This document shows, piece after piece, positions 10,681 to 23,345 of a DNA stretch of 64,000 nucleotides. A program made the position numbers and the translations under genes. Source of the stretch: Artemia franciscana (lineage: Eukaryota > Arthropoda > Branchiopoda > Anostraca > Artemiidae); NCBI RefSeq assembly GCF_032884065.1, contig NC_088863.1:43940310-44004309 (forward strand), read 5' to 3'. Under the pieces are notes generated by a model that searched no databases, was not told where the DNA came from, and was given only the letters and a program-made list of their open reading frames with translations. Numbering within the stretch: the first letter of the stretch is position 1; the number at the start of each line of letters is the position of its first letter.

Positions 10681-12877
10681 CAAGAGCTAAGAGCTCATAA
10701 GGCACTTGTGACGAGGCATGAAGAGCTAAGACACAAGAGATCATGTGGTATGACCTCTAACAAAATTCTATGAATCAATAGATTGATTTAAAAGGAAAAT
10801 AAGAGGCTTAATGCCAGTCAGGATATAAAATAAGAGCTCTGAGTCACGATGTCCTTCTAAATATCAAAATTCATTAAGATCCGATCACCCACTCGTATGT
10901 TATAAATACCTAATTTTTTCTAATTTTTCCTCTCCCTTTGGCCCCCCAGATGGTCGAATCTGGGAAAACGACTTTATCAAGTCAATCTGTGCAGCTCCCT
11001 GACACGCCTACAAATTTTCATCGTCCTAGCACGTCCAGAAGCATCAAACTCGCCAAATAACTGAACCCCTCCCCCCAACTCCCCCAAAGAGAGCGAATCC
11101 AGTATAGCTCCGTCAATCACGTATCACGGACATTTGCTTATTCTATCCACCAAGCTTCATCCCGATTCCTCCACTCAAAGTGTTTTCCAAGATTTCCCCC
11201 TCCAACTCCCCCAATGTCAAAAGTCCTGGTCGAGATTTGAAATAAGAGCTCTGAGACATGAATTCCTTCTAAATATCAAATTTCATTAAGACCCGATCAC
11301 CTATTCGTAAGATAAATATACCCCAATTTTCACGTTTTCCAAGAATTCCGGTTTCCCCCTCCGATCCACCCAATGTCACAGAATCTGGTCGTAATTTAAA
11401 ATTAGAGCTTTAAAGCAAAAGATCCTTCTAAATATCAAGTTTCATTAAGATCTGGCCACCCTTTCGTAAGTTACAAATACCTCAATTTTCAAAATTACCC
11501 CCCCCCCAACTCCACCAAAGAGAGCAGATCCGGTCCGGTTATGTCAGTCACGTATCTTAGACAGGTTTTTATTCTTCCCATCCAGTTTCATCCTGATCTC
11601 ACCGCTTTAAGTATTTTCAAAGATTTGCGGTACCCCCAACTGCCCCCCCCCCCCAAATTACGCTGGATCCGGTTGAGATTTAAAATAAGAGATCTGAGTT
11701 ACGAGGTCCTTATAAATATGAAATTTCATTAAGATCCGATAACTCCTTCGTAAGTTCAAAATACGTCATTTTTCTAATTTTTCAGAGTTAACCCCCCCCC
11801 CCATAGGGTGGATCCGTTCCAATTATGTAAATCACGTATCCAAGACTTCCGCTTATTTTTCTCACCAAGTTTCGTCCCGATCCCTCGAATCTAAGCGTTT
11901 TCCATCATTTTAGGTTCCCCCACCCCAAACTCCCCCCAATGTCACCAGATCTGGTCGCAACTTAAAATAAGAGCTTTGAGACACGATATCCTTCTGAATA
12001 TCAAATTTCATTGAGATCTGATCACCCGTTCGTAAGTTAAAAATACCTCATTTTTTCTAATTTTTCAGAATTACCCCCCCCCCCCCCCAACTCCCCCAAA
12101 GCGAGTGGATCCGTTCAGGTTATGTCAATCATGTATCTAGGACTTGTGCTTATTTTCCCCACCAAGTTTCATCCCGATCCCTCCACTCTAAGTGTTTTCC
12201 AAGTTTTAGGTTCCCCCCTCCCGACTCCCCCCCCCCGAATGTCACCAGATCCGGTCAGGATTTAAAATAAGAGCTCTGAGACACGATATCCTTCTAAACA
12301 TTAAATTTAATTTAGATCCGATCACCCGTTCGTAAGTTAAAAATACCTCATTTTTTCTAATTTTTCAGAATTAATCCCCCCCCCCAACTACCCCAAAGAG
12401 AGCGGATCCGGCCCGGTTATGTGAATCATCTATCTAGGACTTATGCTTATTTTTCCCACCAAGTTTCATCCAGGTGTCTCCACTCTAAGTGTTTTCCAAG
12501 ATTTTAGGTTTCCTCCTCCCAACTCCCCCCAATATCACCAAATTCAGTCGGGATTAAAAATAACAGCTCTGAGACACAATATCTTTCCAAACATCAAATT
12601 TCATTAAGATCTGATCAACCGTTCGTAAGAAAAAAATACTTCAATTTTTCTATTTCTTCAGAATTAACGGGCCCCCCACTCCCCTCAGATGGTCAAATTG
12701 GGAAAAAGGCTATTTCTAATTCAATCTGGTCTGGTCCCTGATACACCTGCCAAATTTCATCGTCCTAGCTTACCTGGAAGTGCCTAAAGTAGCAAAACCG
12801 GGACCGACAGACAGATCGACAGACCGACAGAATTTGCGATTGCTATATGTCACTTGGTTAATACCAAGTGCCATAAA
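10681..12877 (-). repeat. H repeat, copy 1 (G/C-tract tandem element)
   Basis: Minus-strand copy of a ~1.4-2.3 kb repeat also present at 30148-32117, 46016-48291 and 52862-54283. On its own strand it opens at 12877 with ATGGCACTTGG and the hairpin CACTTGGTATTAACCAAGTG, then a short GTCTGTCTGTC-type array. It continues as ~290-bp tandem units, each with two G tracts, and closes with GAGCTCTTAGCTCTTG. CAAGTGCC near the end is the inverse of the opening GGCACTTG. No transposase is seen. The plan resembles Helentron-associated (DINE-1/HINE) elements, but this is inference. Confidence 0.75.
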
Positions 12878-13856
12878 AACCGTCTAGTGAAAAAATTGTC
12901 TTAAAAGTAAAAGTTTATTGCGAAAAGAAATTTCTGGTGATTTCGAATAAAAGCCTTAAAACCCTCAAAAATGTCAGATCAAAACCGAAAGTATACCATT
13001 TGAATTTGCATGGTCAAAAACCTTGTACAGAGGAATTAGAATCATCACCTTGAATAACAAGAAAAATTACTTTTTTGCATGGTTAGAACGGATCTGTCTC
13101 TCGCTTTTATTGTCTGTTTTTTTTTGTTGTTTTTTTAGCACCAGAACATCGCAGACAGATTTTTAATAGCTCATATAAAACATATTACTCTTATCTACGT
13201 TATTTCTATAAATTCCACCATCTGAAATTTCCAAAATGGCACTTAAAACGGCACATTTCGTGCCACGTCTCAAGTGGGAAAGCTGGGGCTAGTGGCTTAT
13301 CAGAAATTTTAAGAGAGATTTTAATGGCTAACTTGAAAGCTATTGCTCATATCTATGTGATTTTTGCCAATTCTACCATACGTAAGTGCGATTTAGCATA
13401 ATAAGTAATAGTTTCGATGTCACTTCTTAAGTAGAAAGGATTGGAAGCATACAACGATATCATTATAACAATTGTGTTCCAAAATACTTAACTTGAGGTT
13501 TCCAAGAACACCTTCCGTATGTTCCTTCTCCAAGCTTCCTTAATAAGCTAGACAATTTTGGTCCTACTAAAACCAACAGATTCAGTTTGTTTTTAGACCC
13601 GTTGTTCTGTTAGTAGAGCATTGGACTTCAAATCAGAGTGTCTTCCGTTCGATTCTTGTTTGGATGTTTTTCTGTCAATCATGGTTGATTCCATTCTATA
13701 TGACCATTTTTCAGATAATTCATTAATTTTGTAAATGTGATGTACATAACTTATTTTTTTAGCTTGTCAAGTATGTTGATTTAAAAGGGAATAAATGTCA
13801 TCTAGTCCATGGCTTGCAACTACATTCTTAGTAGATCACTAGATCCATACCCCAGC
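12878..13856. other. Unassigned AT-rich region with a weak tRNA-like stretch
   Basis: No gene recognised. At about 13590-13680 (plus) a tRNA-like passage reads TAGTAGAGCATTGGACTTC, then GTTCGATTC; the anticodon stem is imperfect and no acceptor stem was found. It is best read as a decayed tRNA-derived repeat, not a tRNA gene. Confidence 0.4.
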
Positions 13857-14818
13857 CAGTGGTGTAATTTGGACAAAATCATAGGGGGGGGGGGGGCAAA
13901 TTTGGAGCCAACTTTCCCAAATTAAGTGAAAAGGACAAAGAAAACTAAAAATGAGACATAAAGTAATAAAAAAAAGGTAAAGACGTACTAAAAAAATCAA
14001 CCCGTTTCAGTGGATACTTAATTTATGCAGGCTGATCTTAGTTTTGACAACATTCTTGGAGAAACAAATTTCAGTTCGGGTGGGGATGGGGAAGGCTCAT
14101 CGTATTTTCTGCAAAAAAGACTTAAGATGCTCTCAGGGTAAGACATTCTTGCGGAAGCATGGCACAACGTCAGCGCACCTTACTAGTGAGAAAGCCTGGA
14201 TCTACGCACAAACTAAAAGATCTCACGGACATTGAAAATAAAATTGCATGCTTCCTATTGGAGCATGTTTGGCCTTAAAGCCTATACGACCACCTCACAA
14301 ACTTAGCAAGTTCATTACCCGGCTCTGACCTACTTAGTAGACATGCTCTGGGCAAACAGAAAGTGACAAACGCGGTGCGTTTGAAAAAAAACTTTGACCA
14401 AAACTCAGAGAAGACCAAATGGGAATGTTGAAACAGTACTGCTTTTTTTTATTCGTGGATGAAACCACAGACGTGTCTGCTGATAAACAGCTGGTGATTT
14501 GCATCACTTTTACTGATGGTGGCTTAGAAACGAAAGTTGATATGCTCGATATATTCTCTTGCCCGCACAGTAGGCTGAGCAATAACTAAGCCAATGATGG
14601 CAAGTACTGGAAAAGGAAGGCGTTGACTTACGAAACTGGGTCAGTTTTTGTGCAGACACGTCTAACTCTACGATGGACTGTTGCCAAAGTTTGTCGACGC
14701 TCATTATAGCCAACTGTCCTTGGATTCTGGTAATGAAGTGCTCATGCCACATTTCCCATTTGGACGGTCAATATGCCAGCAAAAACTACTTAAAGAACTT
14801 GAAGATTGTTGTTGAGCT
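13857..14818 (+). pseudogene. hAT transposase relic hAT-1, N-terminal half
   Basis: Left part of a DUF4371-like hAT transposase. The element end appears at 13857 as CAGTGGTGTAATTTGG, a hAT-type terminus. Coding remnants begin about 14040. The clearest pieces are DETTDVSADKQLVICITF (~14460), the conserved DE-TDVS block of the RNase H-like domain, and a decayed CADTSNSTMDCC...CHISHLDGQ stretch (~14655-14780) matching the usual CDN and CH-HL region. The frame is broken several times. The reading stops at ~14818 and resumes at ~18113 beyond an RTE-like insertion. Confidence 0.75.
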
Positions 14819-15099
14819 GTAACCTCAAATTTTAAGCACATTGCCAAGCGAATATATGCATACATATTGAGGCATATAATAAGGCAGAATCTGTCTGCTG
14901 ACCACGTGCCTCTGGATATGGGGTTTCTCCCCCAAGTAAACACTCCGATCAGAACAGCCACAACCTCAAGTGGCGGGTGGAGCTCACCCCAGGAATCTCA
15001 ATACCTAGGTTTAACCTAGCTCTAATCAGATTCCACGCCTAAGGTCGGTTTGGCTAGCGACCCTCCACCCGAAAATTAAGTGCTACGAAAAGTGTCAAC

Positions 15100-18000
15100 A
15101 TAGCATCGGACCCAGATTCCCTTATAAGATCTCGACCATTGCGCGTCAACGGAAATGCTGACGACGTCAGAAAGACTGACAGACTAAACCTTATGGACCA
15201 AAGGGGGCTACGAACGGCCACCTTGAACATCTTGACTCTGAATGCACCTGCGTCAAAGAACCTACTCTCCGAAGAACTTCGCAAGAATAAAGTGTCGATT
15301 GCGGGTCTTACAGAAACCCGTCTTACCAGAAGCGGAGAAGAACGAAAAGGTAACAGTGACTCACTGCTCTGGTCTTGAGGAAACACGAGAAAGAATGGCG
15401 TTGGCCTAGCACTAAATAGCCTTACAAAAAAGGGCTTACTTTTACACGAAGCTGTATCTGACAGATTAATGGAGGGCCGCTTTGGACACAAGCATGGCAA
15501 GATGACTGTCATCGTTTGCTATGCCCCGACCAACGATTCTGATGATGTGATTAAGGAGGATTTTTACTCTGCTTTGTCCAGATGCCTTCGACAGTACCCC
15601 ACCCCATTATATAACTGTTCTCCTTGGCGACTTCAATACGACATTGCGTGATGATATGGATATAAGGCGTGGCACAGTGGGTCCTGTATTCCTCGACCCA
15701 CTTAACGACAATGGGCTTCGCCAACTTGAACTCTGCCGATCTCGAGACCTTTGCATCGCAAACACCTACTTCCAACGCAAAACTATTCATCACTACACGT
15801 GGTATAGTGACCATGGTCGTACAAAAAAGATGAGTAACTACGTCATTATTTCCAAACACTGAAGGTCATTGGTGAAGAACTTCAGAACTTACAGATCACT
15901 AGAGCTCGGAAACGCAGACCACAAGCTTGTGTGGGTCGATCTCCGACTTTGCCTCCATGCCCAACGATCTGTAAGAAAACCCGTCGCTGCAGATATTGGG
16001 AAACTAAAGGAACCAGGTACTCGCCAGAAGTACAGTATTGAGATATCGAGCCGCTTTGAGCCCGTTGGCTCACTTAATAGCAGCGAAGATCTCTTGAAGC
16101 ATTTTAAATCTCAGACCAGCGAAGCAGCACAACCAGTGCTTGGCAAGAGGAATTACCCAAAGGAATCGTGACTAACTAATCAAACACTGCAAGTCATAGA
16201 ACAAAGACGGAAGGCAAGACTTCTTGGGGACATGACCACATATCGAAGGCTCAATGGAGTACGGAACAGACTCATTCACCGGGATAGAACCCAGCTTGTT
16301 GCAAGAAAAACCGATGAAATTGAACTAGCTGCAAAAAAGAAAGACATGGGCAGCCTATTCAAGCATTTCCGAGACCTCACGGAAAATAAAACTCCCACCT
16401 TGGGTCTCGTCCTGTCCATGAATGGAGCACTTCTTTCTGATGAAGATTCTTGTCTTGAGCGGTGGAAGGACCACTTCTGTTCGCTCCTATACAATACTGG
16501 CCAATCTGTGCCTCAAATGATAGTCCCAGCCAACCTTGCAGTCAAAGACCTGAAACAGATGCTCCTCCTGACGAGCCTTTCAGCCCCTCATAAATAGGAT
16601 TTGCAGTAAAAAGTCTCAAGAATAATAAAGCTACGGGTATCTACGGCTTAAGCTCAGAGTTGCCACAATATGAAGGCCCTGCAATGCTCCTGTTTCTCCA
16701 CACCCTGTTCTCTACAATCTGGCAAACGGGGATAATTCCCGAGGATTGGCGAAAAGATATGATCATCCCATTATGTAAGAAAAGGCTCAAGAAGCGACTT
16801 GTCCAACCCTACTGTCAGTCCCTGGCAAACTGTTTTCAATAGTCCTGCTGGATCGATGTCGGAACATCATTCAAAAAATCCGGGGACCAGAGCAAGCTGG
16901 TTTTATGTCGGACCGTTCAACCATCGAGCAGATATTTACGATTTGACCAATAGTAGAGAAGACCATAGAGTTCCAACAGAAAGCATTTATTGCCTTCGTC
17001 GACTTCAGTGTTGCATTTGACTCAGTCAATCGAAAAGCTCTTTGGCGGATTCTAGAGTTGACTGGTCTACCTGAGAATTACTGCAGACTTCTCAAGGCGC
17101 TGCACCATGGGACGGAGAGCTGTGTACAAGTAAATGGTCGGCGCAGCCCGTTCTTTGAAATCACGACAGGGATGCGTCAAGGGTGTGCAGTGGCCCCAGA
17201 GCTCTTCAATGGCATCATAGATTATATTATGACAAAAACCACTTCACGTTTCAGCTTTGGGCTCAAATTTGGAGACCCTACCATCACAGATGTTGATTTT
17301 GCCGATGACTTGGCCATTCTGGCAGACTCCATGGAGTAGCTGCTGGAAGCACTCCGAATTCTACGAGAAGAGGCTGCCAAAGTAGGACTGCATATAAACT
17401 GGAACAGAACTAAAATTATGGCCATAGACTCGGCTTCTTCTTACTGTTAACTCTCCAATTAGCCTGGACAGCACCACTGGCATCGAAGTGCGTTCAAGAC
17501 TTCACCTGCCTGGTTTCCATACATTTTTCAAATGGCTCGCTTCTCCCTGAGCTCCAAGCGAGATTATCCAAAGCGTCTACTGTCATGGGCAGACTGAATC
17601 GTCACCTCTGATTAAAATCGAACGTCAGTCGTACAACGAAACTGGGGATCTTCAATGCTGCTTTACGGAGCAGAGACATGGCAAGCATCAGCTGCAATCC
17701 TCAATAAAATCGACATATTTCATGCGAAGAGCCAGAGGAGGATCGAAGGCCTACGATGGTCCGACTTTTTCAGCAATGAGAAGCTCTTGCAGCTCACAAA
17801 GCAGTCTTGGATCTCGACTCAAGCAGCCGAGTGAACCTTATGATGGTTGGGGCACCTCCTTCGAATGCCACCACATCTACCCGCAAAGACGATCTACGAA
17901 TTTGACCCTATCAAAGTTGGTTGGAAGCGACCTCACGGCCGACCGAAGAAGTGCTGGTCCGAGAGCCTGTCTGAGTTCTTGACGATGGCAAACATCAGAC

Positions 18001-18112
18001 AGGGTGAGGAGCAAATACTTGCCATGGACTGAAGTGGATGGAGGAGGCAGACGTCACTCTCTACGCCAAAAAGTGCCCGGCAGGAGACTTAAGTCAAGTA
18101 AGTCAAGTCCTA
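15100..18112 (+). pseudogene. RTE-like non-LTR retrotransposon (family c) inserted in hAT-1
   Basis: A nearly full-length but decayed ORF2. Endonuclease domain: RTATLNILTLNA (~15210), AGLTETRLTR (~15300), MTVIVCYAPTND (~15500), a LLGDFN-like stretch (~15625), HHYTWYS (~15790) and NADHKLV (~15915), an APE-type nuclease order. Reverse transcriptase: IPEDWRKDMIIPL (~16735), INGRRS...TGMRQGCAVAPELF (~17135-17200), DVDFADDLAILADS (~17290, FADD active site). The C-terminal region ends with GHLLRMPPH and RPHGRPKKCW (~17850-17950) and a CPAGDLSQVSQV tail. The 3' end is a short AAGTC-type repeat (~18089-18112). At least six frame breaks make it inactive. RTE-like clade is inferred from the short tail repeat and the C-terminal motifs. 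Confidence 0.8.
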
Positions 18113-19165
18113 AAAGACGGTTTGTTGCTCTTGCTATATGACGGCTTTTTTCAACAAACTTTAAGAGGCCTACTGAAGCAATGGGACGCGTTGAATTTTT
18201 ACAAGGCGGATTTGGCTCTCAAAGACCTTTCGCATGGTAACAAACAGGTTTGTCGACGCTAAAAATTTCCCTATAAATGGGTACGGATGAAATTGTAGAA
18301 TATGCTCTTGTAATATTCGACGAATTCATTACGTTTTTTCAGAGTGAGGCACCCATTCTTTTCAAGTTGAAAAAAAGTAGAATCTGTAGTGAAGAGTAAC
18401 TGTATGGATTTCCTTGTTGCTTCCTACCTTTGGGACAAAAAAAAACATCAAGGATGTAGACATGGTCAACAGAGACAATTACCTTAAGCCTGATCAGATG
18501 TATCTTCGTTTGAACGCTAAAGCCGCCTCTTAGATTTGATGTCTGACGCCCATTTCTCCGAAAGCAGTGAAAAAGTCAAGAACATGGCCAGGGAATTCTA
18601 CAAAGAAGCAGAAACACAAAGCCAGAAAAGGTTTCCATTTTAAAGTTTATTGAGTTTCTTCTTCCAGTTTTTATTGAGTTTTCACTCTTCCAGGAGAAGC
18701 TAAATTCCTGCAATCTTTTTCTCATATCCTTTGGAATTCATCCGTGGAATAAAGCAAGCATTGAAAGAGAGTGCCAGGAATTGGCTTTAGTTTGCCCCCC
18801 CCCCCCAGATGGTATGGACTGTGAAAATGTTGAACCAGTTTTGTTCTGGAAATATGTCGTAATTGTAAAAACACCAGCTGGACGTAAGAAGTTGGAAAAT
18901 GCTTTGAAAGTAGTCAACTTTCTCTAATATTTACAATTTTAAAATGTCGTAGCAGAAAGAATCTTTAGTCTCTTAAAATCGATCAAGACTGAAAAGCGCA
19001 ATCGGTTGGCCAATGTAGCTCTTTACACCATTCTTCAGATGAAGTGTGGACTAAAACAAAAAAACTCTGACAGCCAAATAGTCATTGACGATTCACTTAA
19101 AAAACGTTTGAGGCAGGTTAAATCTAACATGACAACAAACAGATGTTTCCCCTTTAGATTCGAAA
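18113..19165 (+). pseudogene. hAT transposase relic hAT-1, C-terminal half
   Basis: Continuation of hAT-1 after the retrotransposon. LLKQWDALNFY (~18172) is the conserved QWDAL block. FITFFQSEAPILFKLKK (~18325) follows. The C-terminal dimerisation region VAERIFSLLKSIKTEKRNRL (~18948) is very clear. Frameshifts lie between the blocks. Together with 13857-14818 it makes one split transposase. A right terminal inverted repeat was not found; family b sequence starts soon after. Confidence 0.8.
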
Positions 19166-19199
19166 TGTGAAGTAGTGTTTTCAAGCGAATTCCAACATG

Positions 19200-21060
19200 T
19201 AGCCAGAAACGTTTGAAATGTTTTTGTTCCTATCACAAACAATTTGTGAAGTTGCTGATGGTGTCTTAGGGAAGACTGTTAAAACTACAGCTAGGAATAT
19301 TAGTGAAAAAGCTTTATGTTTAATAGAGAGTAGAAGGGGTTTGTACTATAATTATCTGAGTGATAGATCACATGAAAATAAAAGGAATGCAAAGAAAGTG
19401 GCAAAAGCATTAAAATGTGAACTAAGGAGATGTGAAATGGAGGCCATGGATAAAATTGCTGAGGATCAAGAAGATGCAGCTTGACGGCATAATAGTCAAA
19501 TATTATACTGGCCTGTTAATAAATTTAGAGGCGGTAGTCAATCTGGACTAGTCCCAGTTAAAGATAGGAATAGGGCCACAATTAGTGACAAGGAAAGAGT
19601 TAAACAGAGATGGGTAGAACATTTTGAGAATGTGCTAAACCGAGATACAGTTGCAGGAAATGATATAGATGAAAATGAAAAGTTTGTGATACATTGGATG
19701 TGAAGGAAGATTTGTTTTGTGAGGAAGAATTAGCGACAGTACTAAAAAGATTAAAAAATAATAAGGCCTCAGGTGCTGATAGTGTGATAAATGAGTTTCT
19801 TAAATATGGTGGCTCTGAGGTTAAAAATAAGCTACTGAAGATTATAAATTTGATTTTTGAAAAAGGGGAAGTACCTAATGATTTTAGGAAAACCCTAATT
19901 AAACCACTGTATAAGAAAGGTGACAAGACTGAGTGTGGTAATCATCGAGGCATTAGTTTGGTCTCTGTAGGTAGCAAATTACTTAGTAATAAGATACTTT
20001 TTAGACTGAGATATGCTGTAGACAAAGTTTTAAGAGAAGAGCAGTGCGGTTTAGAAAAGAAAGAGGATGTGGCGACCAAGTTTTCACTATTAGGTAAATA
20101 ATTCAGAAGTTCCTTCGCTGTCAAACACCTTCGGTCATCAGTTTTATCGATTATGAGCAAGCGTTCGATTCTGTTGGTAGAAGCCCTTTAGCTTCTACCG
20201 GAAACCCTTTATATAGAAACACTTTATATAGATCCTTTTGATGGAATTCGTCTTAAGAAGCGCAGGAAAGGCAATTGGAGACCACGGAATCAGATGGGGA
20301 GGAAAAAATCTTCTGGACTTAGATATGCTGATGATTTAAGCTTAAGCATATTAGATGGAAGTGTCAGCAAAATAAATGAATGTTTAGAGGTTTAGCGGGT
20401 TCGGGGTGCTAGAATAGGTTTGAAAACTAATGTAAAGAAGACTAAGTCACTAAGGCTAGGAATAAGTGAAAATGAAAAGGTAACGTTGAGTAACGGAAAG
20501 ATCGATCTGGGGGGCAGCTTCAGTTACCTTGGTAGTATTATTAGTAAAGACGGTGGGAGCAGTGAAGATGTCAAAAGTAGAATAGCTAAGGCTCAGAGTG
20601 TTTTTTCACAGTTAAAAAAGGCTTGGAAGAATAGGAAGATAAGTCTGCAAACCAAGATTAGGATATTGTAAGCAACAATGATGACAGTGGTCAAATATGG
20701 CTCTGAAGCATGGGCGCTCCGAAAAGTGGACGAAAATCTACTAGATATTTTCTAGAGAAATTGCCTACGGATTGTTCTGCAGATGACTGCACGTTCTGCA
20801 GATGAAGGATGACAGATTGTTGAAGATTGTCCTTTTTGGCCAAGCATTTGGGGCTACCTGAAAAGCAGGTCATCCTCGTCTGGGGTGGGAGGATGTCATA
20901 AATAAAGATTTAAAGGAAATGGGAACTTCCTCTGAAGGTGTAAAGAGGGAGGCTTTGAATAGACTAGGTTTGAGGAGGAGCGTGCGTAGCTGTGTTAGCC
21001 TCAGGCGGCTTTGTGCTGCAGTGAGTTATTATTATTATTGTTAGTAGTAGTAGTTGTTGT
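19200..21060 (+). pseudogene. RTE-like non-LTR retrotransposon, family b (largest copy)
   Basis: The copy starts in the linker upstream of the RT, so the endonuclease is missing. Open pieces: 19218-19484 (linker, basic, helical), 19694-20101 with NNKASGADSVINEFLK, FRKTLIKPLYKKGD and CGNHRGISLVSVGSKL (RT motifs 1-2), then a decayed YEQAFDSVGR (~20155) and GLRYADDLSLSI (~20320, YADD site). 20420-20671 has SYLGSIISKDGGSSEDV. The tail holds YGSEAWALRKVD and WEDVINKDLKEMGTS-like blocks (~20700-20940). It ends in a TTATTATTATT-GTAGTAGTAG microsatellite (~21025-21060), a normal kind of RTE/CR1 3' tail. Frameshifts near 19685 and 20101 and stops make it dead. Confidence 0.8.
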
Positions 21061-21557
21061 AATTCTTTCTTTTTCTGTGTCGGTCTTGCAACTAAAGTCT
21101 TTTATCTGAGAACAGCCTTATGTGATGCTCGGAAAGTCTAATTTCTTATTCAAATTGTTCAAACAACTTATGTATAAATTAATTATTTTCTACTTATATT
21201 TGAAACCGTTTCTACTTCCAATGTACTTATATTTTTGGTCTCGCCTACTTCCTTTTAGACAATTCCGAGTAGAAACACTGCCTCTCACAGCAAACTTTGG
21301 ACGTGAGCTCTCATTACAGTATGTGTTCACAACTGATGCAAAGCAGATTTTTTTTTTTATAATGTATGGAGACCCAATGAATACTTTGGTAGGAGAAAGG
21401 GGACCATAATTTCTCGAGTGAGATCTCGAGTATTGTTTTCTAATCACATTTGAGAAATCGCTTCTTATTCCTACGGTCGTTTTTAAGAGAAATACGCAAA
21501 GACGCAATTTCAGGATGTTTCCACTATTTAAAAATTAACGACGCTTCTTGACTACTA

Positions 21558-21660
21558 AGGTCCCTGTGTCGGCCCTGCAGTACATTCCTGCAGCGTGATT
21601 CGATCTCTGGGTCCCGTATTACCAAGCTAAGGTCAAATCCACTGCGCCACCACAGGACAC
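21558..21660 (-). repeat. tRNA-derived SINE head
   Basis: On the minus strand an A-box-like TGGCGCAGTGGAT (~21650) is followed by a B-box-like GATCGAATCAC (~21605). It resembles the head at 5470-5582. No SINE body with a tail is recognised, so this is a head fragment or an old copy. Confidence 0.5.
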
Positions 21661-21663
21661 GTT

Positions 21664-21815
21664 TCCACTACACTGACAAAAATAGTTATGTCAAAATTTT
21701 GCTTGGATGTGTTTGAAGAAAGGGTAGGCACGGGGGGGGGGGGTCTGTCAAATCACTTTTGACTCTTAAAAAGGGCTCTATTAGTTTCAATTCCAAATTA
21801 AATTTGCCCGGTCTA
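21664..21815 (-). repeat. F1-like fragment
   Basis: A degenerate minus-strand piece resembling F1 copy a around 470-610: the ATGTCAAAATTTTG phrase, a G run, then CTTAAAAAGGGCTCTA. It is too diverged for exact boundaries. Confidence 0.5.
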
Positions 21816-21899
21816 AATTTTATGCAACCACCTATACCATAAAAGCCTTATATGTCCCAACGGCATAACTTACAACCCTTGCCCCAGGACTCAAAACTA

Positions 21900-22880
21900 A
21901 ATCAAACGTACTGTGCATATGCTGGCTCTCATTCAGTTCATTTCAGCAATATACCGAGAATGACTGAGGGTAATAAGTTCAAATTTCGGGGCTACTTCTA
22001 TTGCTGCTTCTGCTCTTAAAGTTATCTAAATCAACAGAGTGTAAGTTTATCCAGGCTGTCAAAGACCATAGATAGAATTTTTTAGGAATGGTATTAAGTT
22101 TTATTTTTCCAGCGAACTAGAGTAGGTATAAAACTAAAGTAAACACTACTATTTGTGTCCAAATTTTCCAAAGGGTTTATGTTGTTAAAAATTGTTGAGG
22201 AAGTTTCTCCAGCATGCGAATAGCAGGCCAAATTGTAAATTCTTAAATAAAAAACCGAAAAGATTTAAACTCTTATTTTCTTTTCCCTTGAAAGGAATAA
22301 AAGGATTGAAAGATTGAAAGTCAATATAAAACAAACAGAAATTAATTAAAAAGAATTTTTTCTACAAAGTAAGTTTTTCAAAAAAAGTAAAGAACTCTAT
22401 TAAACCAAAAAAGAGCAAACACAAAATTAAAAGTCTACCAACCGTAAAACTACTACAAATCAACATCAATAAATAAGTGAAACCCAAAACGAACGGGAAT
22501 TACAATCAATAACTGAGTAAAATTCAAAACAAGCAGAAATTAACATGAATAGGGCTCAAAACCCATATGCCTTCTCTAAGCCGGAACTTAACTTGTACTT
22601 AACTGAAAAAAAACTAATGAATGTGCTTTGTCAGTTTAATATACATATGTAGTTATTAATTCCTTGAAGTCTTTGATACTTTTCGATTTATTTTAATAAT
22701 TTATTTTATTTACCAATTTATCTCAATAATTTCGATTTATTGAAGTTGTAAAAGAGAAAACATTTTTTCTTACTTTCGGTAAAGTGCAAATTAGTTTCTG
22801 GCTTTGATAAGACATAGGAGTTTGAGCCCTACTCATGTTAATTTTTGCTCGTTTTGAGCTTGAGCTTAGAAAATTCTCCT
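21900..22880. other. Unassigned A-rich region
   Basis: No gene recognised. 22240-22560 is A-rich and contains repeated phrases like AAACGAACGGGAATTAC and AAAACAAGCAGAAATTA that recall the F1 3' region. It is probably an eroded F1 relative. Confidence 0.4.
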
Positions 22881-22884
22881 GATA

Positions 22885-23345
22885 GTGAAATGGGGAGGAA
22901 ACACACTCTAAAATTCAAGAAATCTTTCAAAAAATCACACCATCAGATTCAGAGAACCCGAGAATCCTATTGTAGAAGTTTCAAGCTCCTATCTACAAAA
23001 ATGTGGAATTTTGTTATTTTTGCCAGAAGACAGATTACGGATGCGTGTTTATTTATTTTTTTCCTCAGGGATGATTGTATCAAAATGAGGGTCCTAGAAG
23101 ATCAGGAGGAACGAAAGTTAAAGGCTCTTGTACCCTTTTAAATTGACAAAAAAATTTGAGTGCAACTGGCCCCTCCCATGTCAATTTATTTCTCGAAATT
23201 ATCTGATCAGGATTTTGAGATAGGCATTTTGTTCAGTATAGTTGAAAGATCAAATGACTATGTTTTAAAGCATAAAATGACCCTCCACAGTCCGTGGGAA
23301 GAGGCCTATAAGCTATAAAATTTGCCTATTGTTTACGTATAGTAG
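22885..23345 (+). repeat. F1 repeat, partial copy e
   Basis: Plus-strand partial F1. CACACCATCAGATTCAGAGA, AGTTTCAAGCTCCTATCTAC and GATGCGTGTTTATTTATTTT occur in the same order as in copies b and d. Both ends are truncated; there is no hairpin or palindrome. Confidence 0.7.

Noticed and set aside
13590..13680. Possible tRNA gene
   Set aside because: TAGAGC, GGACTTC and GTTCGATTC look tRNA-like, but the anticodon stem is mismatched, the would-be anticodon is UCA and no acceptor stem was found.
15054..15512. 152-codon minus-strand ORF
   Set aside because: It is the antisense shadow of the endonuclease region of the RTE-like element at 15.1-18.1 kb, whose sense motifs are clear.
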